NCBI GenBank assembly: GCA_920105625.2
Contig: OV050030.1
Location: forward strand, 238,421,889 to 238,485,888
Length of the DNA: 64,000 nt
Origin: Clusia tigrina
Lineage: Eukaryota; Arthropoda; Insecta; Diptera; Clusiidae
Direction of reading: 5' to 3'
Both the position numbers and the translations under genes were made by a program. The notes beneath the pieces were generated by a model. It did not search any database. It saw only the letters and a program-made list of their open reading frames with translations, and had not been told where the DNA came from. Below, one piece after another: positions 12,701 to 24,930 of the stretch (within the stretch, counting starts at the first letter, position 1; each line of letters opens with the position of its first letter).

Positions 12701-13668
12701 TAAAAAGTTACAAGCATTTGTATGTTGCAAACTTTGATAGGTGTAGGACGTACCGTATAGAAGTTAGTGCCATTTGAAGTTTTATCAGTGTTTGATTTGG
12801 GACTCAAGGGTAGCATAGCTTTGAGCGATAGCTTAAATTGACAAGAGGCACGAGTACTTTATTGTTACAAAATTTCAAGGCTTTATGACGCTCCAGTAAA
12901 AAGTTACAAGCATTTGTATGTTGCAAACTTTGATAGGTGTAGGACGTACTGTATAGAAGCTAGGGCCATTTGAAGTTTTATCAGTGTTTGATTTGGGTCT
13001 CAAGGGTAGCATAGCTTTGAGCGATAGCTTAAATTGATAAGAGGCTCGAGTACTTTATTGTTACAAAATTTCAAGGTTTTATGACGCTACAGTAAAATGT
13101 TACAAGCATTTGTATGTTGCAAACTTTGATAGGTGTGGGACGTACCGTATAGAAGTTAGGGCCATTTGAAGTTTTATCAGTGATTGATTTGGGACTCAAG
13201 GGTAGCATAGCTTTGAGCAATAGATTAAATTGACAAAAGGCTCGAGTACTTTATTGTTACAAAATTTCAAGGTTTTATGACGCTCCAGTAAAAAGTTACA
13301 AGCATTTGTATGTTGCAAACTTTGATAGGTGTAGGACGTACCGTATAGAAGTTAGGGCCATTTGAAGTTTTATCAGTGATTGATTTGGGACTCAAGGGTA
13401 GCATAGCTTTGAGCAATAGATTAAATTGACAAAAGGCTCGAGTAGTTTATTGTTACAAAATTTCAAGGTTTTATGACGCTCTAGTAAAAAGTTACAAGCA
13501 TTTGTATGTTGCAAACTTTGATAGGTGTAGGACGTACCGTATAAAAGTTAGGGCCATTTGTAGTTTTATCAGTGTTTGATTTGGGACTCAATGGTAGCAT
13601 AGCTTTCAGCGATAGCTTAAATTGACAAGAGGCTCGAGTACTTTATTGTTACAAATTTCAAGGTTATA
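9759..13668 (+). repeat. 20-monomer HOR, second copy (about 3909 bp)
   Basis: This is the downstream partner of the block beginning near 5850. It opens with the CAAATTTTGATAGG monomer and the 9-bp-deleted monomer at 9876, repeats the 8-mer contents (11040 carries GGGACTAAAGGG), and closes at the ACAAATTTCAAGGTTATATG junction near 13649. Beyond that it diverges: CAACCATTTGTGTG follows, whereas the first copy ran into CAAGCATTTGTATG. Within this copy, a run near 11600-11790 resembles the 8-mer interior and not the corresponding part of the first copy, a sign of local shuffling. Confidence 0.78.
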
Positions 13669-14943
13669 TGACGCTCCAGTAAAAAGTTACAACCATTTGT
13701 GTGTTGCAAACTTTGATAGGTGTAGGACGTACCGTATATAAGTTAGGGCCATTTGACGTTTTATCAGTGTTTGATTTGGGACTCTAGGGTAGCATAGCTT
13801 TGAGCGAAAGCTTAAATTGACAAGAGGCTCGAGTACTTTATTGTTAAAAAATTTCAAGTTTTTATGACGCTCCAGTAAAAAGTTACAAGCATTTGTATGT
13901 TGCAAACTTTGATAGGTGTAGGACGTAACGTATAGAAGTTAGGGCCATTTGAAGTTTTATCAGTGTCTGATTTGGGACTCAAGGGTAGCATAGCTTTGAG
14001 CGATAGCTTAAATTGACAAGAGGCTCGGGTATTTTATTGTTACAAAATTTCAAGGTTTTATGACGCTCCAGTAAAAAGTTACAAGCATTTGTATGTTGCA
14101 AACTTTGATAGGTGTAGGACGTACGGTATAGAAGTTAGGACTATTTGAAGTTTTATCAGTGTTTGATTTGGGACTCAAGGGTAGCATAGCTTTGAGCAAT
14201 AGATTAAATTGACAAAAGGCTCGAGTAGTTTATTGTTACAAAATTTCAAGGTTTTATGACGCTCTAGTAAAAAGTTACAAGCATTTGTATGTTGCAAAAT
14301 TTGATAGGTGTAGGACGTACCGTATAAAAGTTAGGGCCATTTGTAGTTTTATCAGTGTTTGATTTGGGACTCAATGGTAGCATAGCTTTCAGCGATAGCT
14401 TAAATTGACAAGAGGCTCGAGTACTTTATTGTTACAAATTTCAAGGTTATATGACGCTCCAGTAAAAAGTTACAACCATTTGTGTGTTGCAAACTTTGAT
14501 AGGTGTAGGACGTACCGTATATAAGTTAGGGCCATTTGACGTTTTATCAGTGTTTGATTTGGGACTCTAATGTAGCATAGCTTTGAGCGAAAGCTTAAAT
14601 TGACAAGAGGCTCGAGTACTTTATTGTTAAAAAATTTCAAGTTTTTATGACGCTCCAGTAAAAAGTTACAAGCATTTGTATGTTGCAAACTTTGATAGGT
14701 GTAGGACGTAACGTATAGAAGTTAGGGCCATTTGAAGTTTTATCAGTGTCTGATTTGGGACTCAAGGGTAGCATAGCTTTGAGCGATAGCTTAAATTGAC
14801 AAGAGGCTCGGGTATTTTATTGTTACAAAATTTCAAGGTTTTATGACGCTCCAGTAAAAAGTTACAAGCATTTGTATGTTGCAAACTTTGATAGGTGTAG
14901 GACGTACCGTATAGAAGTTAGGGCTATTTGAAGTTTTATCAGT
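13400..14943 (+). repeat. 4-monomer tandem duplication, period 783 bp
   Basis: The segment at about 13400-14160 repeats at about 14183-14943. Shared rare marks include CTCTAGTAAAAAG (13480 and 14263), CAACCATTTGTGTG (13691 and 14474), GCCATTTGACG (near 13750 and 14533), and GGACGTAACG (13921 and 14704). The period is 4 x 196 minus 1, with the missing base in the ACAAATTTC monomer. The copies differ by a few substitutions, for example GGGACTCTAGGG at 13779 against GGGACTCTAATG at 14562. Confidence 0.82.
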
Positions 14944-17690
14944 GTTTGATTTGGGACTAAAGGGTAGCATAGCTTTGAGCGATAGCTTAAATTGACAAGA
15001 TGCTCGAGTACTTTATTGTTACAAAATTTCAAGGTTTTATGACGCTCCAGTAAAAAGTTACAAGCATTTGTATGTTGCAAACTTTGATTGGTGTAGGACG
15101 TACCGTATAGAAGTTAGGGCCATTTGAAGTTTTATCAGTGTTTGATTTGGGACTCAAGGGTAGCATAGCTTGGAGCGATAGCTTAAATTGACAAGACGCT
15201 CGAGTACTTTATTGTTACAAAATTTCAAGGTTTTATGACGCTCCAGTAAAAAGTTACAAGCATTTGTATGTTGCAAATTTTGATAGGTGTAGGACGTACC
15301 GTATAGAAGTTAGGGCCATCTGAAGTTTTATCAGTGCTTGATTTGGGACTCATAGCTTTGAGCGATAGCTTAAATTGACAAGAGGCTCGAGTAATTTATT
15401 GCTACAGAATTTCAAGGTTTTATGACGCTCCAGTAAAACGTTACAAGCATTTGTATGTTGCAAACTTTGATAGGTGTAGAACGTACCGTATAGAAGTTTG
15501 GGACATTTGAAGTTTTATCAGTGTTTGATTTGGGACTCAAGGGTAGCATAGCTTTGAGCGAACGCTTAAATTGACAAGAGGCTCGAGTACTTTATTGTTA
15601 CAAAATTTCAAGGTTTTATGACGCTCCAGTAAAATTTTTCAAGCATTTGTATGTTGCAAACTTTGATAGCTGTAGGACGTACAGTATAGAAGTTAGGGCC
15701 GTTTGAAGTTTTTTCAGTGTTTGATTTGGGACTCAAGGGTAGCATAGCTTTGAGCGATAGCTTAAATTGACAAGAGGCTCGAGTACTTTATTGTTACAAA
15801 ATTTCAAGGTTTTATGACGCTCCCGTAAAAATTTACAAGCATTTGTATGTTGCAAACTTTGATAGGTGTAGGACGTACCGTATAGAAGTTAGGGCCATTT
15901 GAAGTTTTATCAGTGTTTGATTTGAGACTCAAGGGTAGTATAGATTTGAGCGATAGCTTAAATTGATAAGAGACTCGAATACTTTATTGTTACAAAATTT
16001 CAAGGTTTTATGACGCTCCAGTAAAAAGGTACAAGCATTTGTATGTTACAAACTTTGATAGGTGTGGGACGTACCGTATAGAAGTTAGTGCCATTTGAAG
16101 TTTTATCAGTGTTTGATTTGGGACTCAAGGGTAGCATAGCTTTGAGCGATAGCTTAAATTGGCAAGAGGCTCGAGTACTTTATTGTTACAAAATTTCAAG
16201 GCTTTATGACGCTCCAGTAAAAAGTTACAAGCATTTGTATGTTGCAAACTTTGATAGGTGTAGGACGTACTGTATAGAAGCTAGGGCCATTTGAAGTTTT
16301 ATCAGTGTTTGACTTGGGACTCAAGGGTAGCATAGCTTTGAGCGATAGCTTAAATTGATAAGAGGCTCGAGTACTTTATTGTTACAAAATTTCAAGGTTT
16401 TATGACGCTACAGTAAAAAGTTACAAGCATTTGTATGTTGCAAACTTTGATAGGTGTAGGACGTACCGTATAGAAGTTAGGGCCATTTGAAGTTTTATCA
16501 GTGATTGATTTGGGACTCAAGGGTAGCATAGCTTTGAGCAATAGATTAAATTGACAAAAGGCTCGAGTACTTTATTGTTACAAAATTTCAAGGTGTTATG
16601 ACGCTCCAGTAAAAAGTTACAAGCATTTGTATGTTGCAAACTTTGATAGATGTTGGACGTACCGTATATAAGTTGGGGCCATGTGAAGGTTTATCAGTGT
16701 TTGATTTGTGACACAAGGGTAGCATAGCTTTGAGCGATAACTTAAATTGACAAGAGGCTCGCGTACTTTATTGTTAAAAAATTTCAAGGTTTTATGACGC
16801 TCCAGTAAAAAGTTACAAGCATTTGTATGTTGCAAACTTTGATAGGTGTAGGACCTACCGTATAGAAGATAGGGCTATTTGAAGTTTTATCAGTGTTTGA
16901 TTTGGGACTCAAGGGTAGCATAGCTTTGAGCGATAGCTTAAATTGACAAAATGCTCGAGTACTTTATTGTTACAAAATTTCAAGGTTTTATGACGCTCCA
17001 GTAAAAAGTTACAAGCATTTGTATGTTGCAAACTTTGATTGGTGTAGGACGTACCGTATAAAAGTTAGGGCCATTTGTAGTTTTATCAGTGTTTGATTTG
17101 GGACACAATGGTAGCATAGCTTTCAGCGATAGCTTAAATTGACAAGAGGCTCGAGTACTTTATTGTTACAAATTTCAAGGTTATATGACGCTCCAGTAAA
17201 AAGTTACAACTATTTGTGTGTTGCAAACTTTGATAGGTGTAGGACGTACCGTATATAAGTTAGGGCCATTTGACGTTTTATCAGTGTTTTATTTGGGACT
17301 CTAGGGTAGCATAGCTTTGAGCGAAAGCTTAAATTGACAAGAGGCTCGAGTACTTTATTGTTAAAAAATTTCAAGTTTTTATGACGCTCCAGTAAAAAGT
17401 TACAAGCATTTGTATGTTGCAAACTTTGATAGGTGTAGGACGTAACGTATAGAAGTTAGGGCCATTTGAAGTTTTATCAGTGTCTGATTTGGGACTCAAG
17501 GGTAGCATAGCTTTGAGCGATAACTTAAATTGACAAGAGGCTCGGGTATTTTATTGTTACAAAATTTCAAGGTTTTATGACGCTCCAGTAAAAAGTTACA
17601 AGCATTTGTATGTTGCAAACTTTGATAGGTGTAGGACGTACCGTATAGAAGTTAGGGCTATTTGAAGTTTTATCTGTGTTTGATTTGGGA
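14160..17690 (+). repeat. 3.5-kb segmental repeat, left copy (partner at +7240)
   Basis: About 18 consecutive monomers match the block near 21400-24930 at a constant offset of 7240 bp, falling to 7239 after a 1-bp loss near 24013. Matching rare features include the 9-bp-deleted monomers (15352 and 22592), CAGTAAAACG followed by GGGACATTTG, AAAATTTTTCAAGC, and the unusual ATGTGAAGGTTTATC with TTTGTGACACAAGGG (16681 and 23921). The match breaks near 17690, where GGGTAGTATAGC and GATAAGAGACTCG appear in this copy only. The two copies flank the local 6-mer and 7-mer repeats at 17.6-22.2 kb. Confidence 0.82.
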
Positions 17691-19990
17691 CTAAAGGGTA
17701 GTATAGCTTTGAGCGATAGCTTAAATTGATAAGAGACTCGAGTACTTTATTGTTACAAAATTTCAAGGTGCTATGACGCTCCAGTAAAAAGTTACAAGCA
17801 TTTGTATGTTGCAAACTTTGATAGGTGTAGGACGTACCGTATAGAAGTTAGTGCCATTTGAAGTTTTATCAGTGTTTGATTTGGGACTCAAGGGTAGCAT
17901 AGCTTTGAGCGATAGCTTAAATTGACAAGAGGCTCGAGTACTTTATTGTTACAAAATGTCAAGGCTTTATGACGCTCCAGTAAAAAGTTACAAGCATTTG
18001 TATGTTGCAAACTTTGATAGGTGTAGGACGTACTGTATAGAAGCTAGGGCCATTTGAAGTTTTATCAGTGTTTGATTTGGGTCTCAAGGGTAGCATAGCT
18101 TTGAGCGATAGCTTAAATTGATAAGAGGCTCGAGTACTTTATTGTTACAAAATTTCAAGGTTTTATGACGCTACAGTAAAAAGTTACAAGCATTTGTATG
18201 TTGCAAACTTTGATAGGTGTAGGACGTACCGTATAGAAGTTAGGGCCATTTGAAGTTTTATCAGTGATTGATTTGGGACTCAAGGGTAGCATAGCTTTGA
18301 GCAATAGATTAAATTGACAAAAGGCTCGAGTACTTTATTGTTACAAAATTTCAAGGTTTTATGACGCTCCAGTAAAAAGTTACAAGCATTTGTATGTTGC
18401 AAACTTTGATAGGTGTAGGACATATCGTATATAAGTTGGGGCCATTTGAAGTTTTATCAGTGTTTGATTTGGGACTCAAGGGTAGTATAGCTTTGAGCAA
18501 TAGCTTAAATTGATAAGAGGCTCGAGTACTTTATTGTTACAAAATTTCAAGGTGTTATGACGCTCCAGTAAAAAGTTACAAGCATTTGTATGTTGCAAAC
18601 TTTGATAGATGTTGGACGTACCGTATAGAAGTTAGGGCCATTTGAAGTTTTATCAGTGATTGATTTGGGACTCAAGGGTAGCATAGCTTTGAGCAATAGA
18701 TTAAATTGACAAAAGGCTCGAGTACTTTATTGTTACAAAATTTCAAGGTTTTATGACGCTCCAGTAAAAAGTTACAAGCATTTGTATGTTGCAAACTTTG
18801 ATAGGTGTAGGACGTACCGTATAGAAGTTAGGGCTATTTGAAGTTTTATCTGTGTTTGATTTGGGACTAAAGGGTAGTATAGCTTTGAGCGATAGCTTAA
18901 ATTGATAAGAGACTCGAGTACTTTATTGTTACAAAATTTCAAGGTGCTATGACGCTCCAGTAAAAAGTTACAAGCATTTGTATGTTGCAAACTTTGATAG
19001 GTGTAGGACGTACCGTATAGAAGTTAGTGCCATTTGAAGTTTTATCAGTGTTTGATTTGGGACTCAAGGGTAGCATAGCTTTGAGCGATAGCTTAAATTG
19101 ACAAGAGGCTCGAGTACTTTATTGTTACAAAATGTCAAGGCTTTATGACGCTCCAGTAAAAAGTTACAAGCATTTGTATGTTGCAAACTTTGATAGGTGT
19201 AGGACGTACTGTATAGAAGCTAGGGCCATTTGAAGTTTTATCAGTGTTTGATTTGGGTCTCAAGGGTAGCATAGCTTTGAGCGATAGCTTAAATTGATAA
19301 GAGGCTCGAGTACTTTATTGTTACAAAATTTCAAGGTTTTATGACGCTACAGTAAAAAGTTACAAGCATTTGTATGTTGCAAACTTTGATAGGTGTAGGA
19401 CGTACCGTATAGAAGTTAGGGCCATTTGAAGTTTTATCAGTGATTGATTTGGGACTCAAGGGTAGCATAGCTTTGAGCAATAGATTAAATTGACAAAAGG
19501 CTCGAGTACTTTATTGTTACAAAATTTCAAGGTTTTATGACGCTCCAGTAAAAAGTTACAAGCATTTGTATGTTGCAAACTTTGATAGGTGTAGGACATA
19601 TCGTATATAAGTTGGGGCCATTTGAAGTTTTATCAGTGTTTGATTTGGGACTCAAGGGTAGTATAGCTTTGAGCAATAGCTTAAATTGATAAGAGGCTCG
19701 AGTACTTTATTGTTACAAAATTTCAAGGTGTTATGACGCTCCAGTAAAAAGTTACAAGCATTTGTATGTTGCAAACTTTGATAGATGTTGGACGTACCGT
19801 ATAGAAGTTAGGGCCATTTGAAGTTTTATCAGTGATTGATTTGGGACTCAAGGGTAGCATAGCTTTGAGCAATAGATTAAATTGACAAAAGGCTCGAGTA
19901 CTTTATTGTTACAAAATTTCAAGGTTTTATGACGCTCCAGTAAAAAGTTACAAGCATTTGTATGTTGCAAACTTTGATAGGTGTAGGACG
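17596..19990 (+). repeat. 6-monomer HOR, period 1176 bp, two copies
   Basis: The unit at 17596-18771 repeats at 18772-19947, and the match runs on to about 19990. The period is exactly 6 x 196. Rare shared variants are TTTTATCTGTG (near 17672 and 18848), ACAAAATGTCAAGGC (near 17951 and 19127), the ACAGTAAAAAG monomer, GGACATATCG (18420 and 19596) and GATAGATGTTGG (18604 and 19780). I saw no clear difference between the copies on a quick read, so this duplication appears young. Confidence 0.85.
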
Positions 19991-22160
19991 TACCGTATAG
20001 AAGTTAGGGCCATTTGAAGTTTTATCAGTGATTGATTTGGGACTCAAGGGTAGCATAGCTTTGAGCAATAGATTAAATTGACAAAAGGCTCGAGTAGTTT
20101 ATTGTTACAAAATTTCAAGGTTTTATGACGCTCTAGTAAAAAGTTACAAGCATTTGTATGTTGCAAACTTTGATAGGTGTAGGACGTACCGTATAAAAGT
20201 TAGGGCCATTTGTAGTTTTATCAGTGTTTGATTTGGGACTCAATGGTAGCATAGCTTTCAGCGATAGCTTAAATTGACAAGAGGCTCGAGTACTTTATTG
20301 TTACAAATTTCAAGGTTATATGACGCTCCAGTAAAAAGTTACAACCATTTGTGTGTTGCAAACTTTGATAGGTGTAGGACGTACCGTATATAAGTTAGGG
20401 CCATTTGACGTTTTATCAGTGTTTGATTTGGGACTCTAGGGTAGCATAGCTTTGAGCGAAAGCTTAAATTGACAAGAGGCTCGAGTACTTTATTGTTAAA
20501 AAATATCAAGTTTTTATGACGCTCCAGTAAAAAGTTACAAGCATTTGTATGTTGCAAACTTTGATAGGTGTAGGACGTAACGTATAGAAGTTAGGGCCAT
20601 TTGAAGTTTTATCAGTGTCTGATTTGGGACTCAAGGGTAGCATAGCTTTGAGCGATAGCTTAAATTGACAAGAGGCTCGGGTATTTTATTGTTACAAAAT
20701 TTCAAGGTTTTATGACGCTCCAGTAAAAAGTTACAAGCATTTGTATGTTGCAAACTTTGATAGGTGTAGGACGTACCGTATAGAAGTTAGGGCCATTTGA
20801 AGTTTTATCAGTGATTGATTTGGGACTCAAGGGTAGCATAGCTTTGAGCAATAGATTAAATTGACAAAAGGCTCGAGTACTTTATTGTTACAAAATTTCA
20901 AGGTTTTATGACGCTCCAGTAAAAAGTTACAAGCATTTGTATGTTGCAAACTTTGATAGGTGTAGGACATATCGTATATAAGTTGGGGCCATTTGAAGTT
21001 TTATCAGTGTTTGATTTGGGACTCAAGGGTAGTATAGCTTTGAGCAATAGCTTAAATTGATAAGAGGCTCGAGTACTTTATTGTTACAAAATTTCAAGGT
21101 GTTATGACGCTCCAGTAAAAAGTTACAAGCATTTGTATGTTGCAAACTTTGATAGATGTTGGACGTACCGTATAGAAGTTAGGGCCATTTGAAGTTTTAT
21201 CAGTGATTGATTTGGGACTCAAGGGTAGCATAGCTTTGAGCAATAGATTAAATTGACAAAAGGCTCGAGTACTTTATTGTTACAAAATTTCAAGGTTTTA
21301 TGACGCTCCAGTAAAAAGTTACAAGCATTTGTATGTTGCAAACTTTGATAGGTGTAGAACGTACCGTATAGAAGTTAGGGCCATTTGAAGTTTTATCAGT
21401 GATTGATTTGGGACTCAAGGGTAGCATAGCTTTGAGCAATAGATTAAATTGACAAAAGGCTCGAGTAGTTTATTGTTACAAAATTTCAAGGTTTTATGAC
21501 GCTCTAGTAAAAAGTTACAAGCATTTGTATGTTGCAAACTTTGATAGGTGTAGGACGTACCGTATAAAAGTTAGGGCCATTTGTAGTTTTATCAGTGTTT
21601 GATTTGGGACTCAATGGTAGCATAGCTTTCAGCGATAGCTTAAATTGACAAGAGGCTCGAGTACTTTATTGTTACAAATTTCAAGGTTATATGACGCTCC
21701 AGTAAAAAGTTACAACCATTTGAGTGTTGCAAACTTTGATAGGTGTAGGACGTACCGTATATAAGTTAGGGCCATTTGACGTTTTATCAGTGTTTGATTT
21801 GGGACTCTAGGGTAGCATAGCTTTGAGCGAAAGCTTAAATTGACAAGAGGCTCGAGTACTTTATAGTTAAACAATTTCAAGTTTTTATGACGCTGCAGTA
21901 AAAAGTTACAAGCATTTGTATGTTGCAAACTTTGATAGGTGTAGGACGTAACGCATAGAAGTTAGGGCCATTTGAAGTTTTATCAGTGTCTGATTTGGGA
22001 CTCAAGGGTAGCATAGCTTTGAGCGATAGCTTAAATTGACAAGAGGCTCGGGTATTTTATTGTTACAAAATTTCAAGGTTTTATGACGCTCCAGTAAAAA
22101 GTTACAAGCATTTGTATGTTGCAAACTTTGATAGGTGTAGGACGTACCGTATAGAAGTTA
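19420..22160 (+). repeat. 7-monomer HOR, period 1371 bp, two copies
   Basis: The segment at about 19420-20790 repeats at about 20791-22160. Markers are GGACATATCG at 19594 and 20965, the CTCTAGTAAAAAG monomer near 20131 and 21502, and the CAACCATTTG monomer near 20343 and 21714. The period is 7 x 196 minus 1. The right copy has its own substitutions, including GAGTGTTGC at 21722, TTATAGTTAAAC near 21863 and GCTGCAG near 21893. It overlaps the left end of the right-hand 3.5-kb segmental copy, so the repeats are nested. Confidence 0.8.
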
Positions 22161-24930
22161 GGGCTATTTGAAGTTTTATCAGTGTTTGATTTGGGACTAA
22201 AGGGTAGCATAGCTTTGAGCGATAGCTTAAATTGACAAGATGCTCGAGTACTTTATTGTTACAAAATTTCAAGGTTTTATGACGCTCCAGTAAAAAGTTA
22301 CAAGCATTTGTATGTTGCAAACTTTGATTGGTGTAGGACGTACCGTATAGAAGTTAGGGCCATTTGAAGTTTTATCAGTGTTTGATTTGGGACTCAAGGG
22401 TAGCATAGCTTGGAGCGATAGCTTAAATTGACAAGACGCTCGAGTACTTTATTGTTACAAAATTTCAAGGTTTTATGACGCTCCAGTAAAAAGTTACAAG
22501 CATTTGTATGTTGCAAATTTTGATAGGTGTAGGACGTACCGTATAGAAGTTAGGGCCATCTGAAGTTTTATCAGTGCTTGATTTGGGACTCATAGCTTTG
22601 AGCGATAGCTTAAATTGACAAGAGGCTCGAGTACTTTATTGCTACAGAAATTCAAGGTTTTATGACGCTCCAGTAAAACGTTACAAGCATTTGTATGTTG
22701 CAAACTTTGATAGGTGTAGAACGTACCGTATAGAAGTTTGGGACATTTGAAGTTTTATCAGTGTTTGATTTGGGACTCAAGGGTAGCATAGCTTTGAGCG
22801 AACGCTTAAATTGACAAGAGGCTCGAGTACTTTATTGTTACAAAATTTCAAGGTTTTATGACGCTCCAGTAAAATTTTTCAAGCATTTGTATGTTGCAAA
22901 CTTTGATAGCTGTAGGACGTACAGTATAGAAGTTAGGGCCGTTTGAAGTTTTTTCAGTGTTTGATTTGGGACTCACGGGTAGCATAGCTTTGAGCGATAG
23001 CTTAAATTGACAAGAGGCTCGAGTACTTTATTGTTACAAAATTTCAAGGTTTTATGACGCTCCCGTAAAAATTTACAAGCATTTGTATGTTGCAAACTTT
23101 GATAGGTGTAGCACGTACCGTATAGAAGTTAGGGCCATTTGAAGTTTTATCAGTGTTTGATTTGAGACTCAAGGGTAGTATAGATTTGAGCGATAGCTTA
23201 AATTGATAAGAGACTCGAATACTTTATTGTTACAAAATTTCAAGGTTTTATGACGCTCCAGTAAAAAGGTACAAGCATTTGTATGTTACAAACTTTGATA
23301 GGTGTGGGACGTACCGTATAGAAGTTAGTGCCATTTGAAGTTTTATCAGTGTTTGATTTGGGACTCAAGGGTAGCATAGCTTTGAGCGATAGCTTAAATT
23401 GACAAGAGGCTCGAGTACTTTATTGTTACAAAATTTCAAGGCTTTATGACGCTCCAGTAAAAAGTTACAAGCATTTGTATGTTGCAAACTTTGATAGGTG
23501 TAGGACGTACTGTATAGAAGCTAGGGCCATTTGAAGTTTTATCAGTGTTTGACTTGGGACTCAAGGGTAGCTTAGCTTTGAGCGATAGCTTAAATTGATA
23601 AGAGGCTCGAGTACTTTATTGTTACAAAATTTCAAGGTTTTATGACGCTACAGTAAAAAGTTACAAGCATTTGTATGTTGCAAACTTTGATAGGTGTAGG
23701 ACGTACCGTATAGAAGTTAGGGCCATTTGAAGTTTTATCAGTGATTGATTTGGGACTCAAGGGTAGCATAGCTTTGAGCAATAGATTAAATTGACAAAAG
23801 GCTCGAGTACTTTATTGTTACAAAATTTCAAGGTGTTATGACGCTCCAGTAAAAAGTTACAAGCATTTGTATGTTGGAAACTTTGATAGATGTTGGACGT
23901 ACCGTATATAAGTTAGGGCCATGTGAAGGTTTATCAGTGTTTGATTTGTGACACAAGGGTAGCATAGCTTTGAGCGATAACTTAAATTGACAAGAGGCTC
24001 GCGTACTTTATTGTTAAAAATTTCAAGGTTTTATGACGCTCCAGTAAAAAGTTACAAGCATTTGTATGTTGCAAACTTTGATAGGTGTAGGACCTACCGT
24101 ATAGAAGATAGGGCTATTTGAAGTTTTATCAGTGTTTGATTTGGGACTCAAGGGTAGCATAGCTTTGAGCGATAGCTTAAATTGACAAAATGCTCGAGTA
24201 CTTTATTGTTACAAAATTTCAAGGTTTTATGACGCTCCAGTAAAAAGTTACAAGCATTTGTATGTTGCAAACTTTGATTGGTGTAGGACGTACCGTCTAA
24301 AAGTTAGGGCCATTTGTAGTTTTATCAGTGTTTGATTTGGGACTCAATGGTAGCATAGCTTTCAGCGATAGCTTAAATTGACAAGAGGCTCGAGTACTTT
24401 ATTGTTACAAATTTCAAGGTTATATGACGCTCCAGTAAAAAGTTACAACCATTTGTGTGTAGCAAACTTTGATAGGTGTAGGACGTACCGTATATAAGTT
24501 AGGGCCATTTGACGTTTTATCAGTGTTTGATTTGGGACTCAAGGGTAGCATAGCTTTGAGCGAAAACTTAAATTGACAAGAGGCTCGAGTACTTTATTGT
24601 TAAAAAATTTCAAGTTTTTATGACGCTCCAGTAAAAAGTTACAAGCATTTGTATGTTGCAAACTTTGATAGGTGTAGGACGTAACGTATAGAAGTTAGGG
24701 CCATTTGAAGTTTTATCAGTGTCTGATTTGGGACTCAAGGGTAGCATAGCTTTGAGCGATAGCTTAAATTGACAAGAGGCTCGGGTATTTTATTGTTACA
24801 AAATTTCAAGGTTTTATGACGCTCCAGTAAAAAGTTACTAGCATTTGTATGTTGCAAACTTTGATAGGTGTAGGACGTACCGTATAGAAGTTAGGGCTAT
24901 TTGAAGTTTTATCAGTGTTTGATTTGGGAC
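21400..24930 (+). repeat. 3.5-kb segmental repeat, right copy
   Basis: This is the partner of 14160-17690 at an offset of 7240 bp. It keeps the same monomer order and the same rare variants. Private changes include GCACGTACC near 23110, GGGTAGCTTAGC near 23567, CCGTCTAAAAG near 24296 and a 1-bp loss in ATTGTTAAAAATTTC near 24013. Its later part (from about 22060) is copied again 2733 bp downstream (14 monomers minus 11 bp), leading into the 2147-bp HOR. Confidence 0.8.

Noticed and set aside
16088..16294. Plus-strand frames of 61-68 codons (also at 689, 36433, 40284, 53042 and 62253)
   Set aside because: They use a different frame of the same monomer, opened by chance loss of a stop (for example TGA to TGG in AATTGGCAAGAGG). 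They are not conserved between neighbouring monomers.
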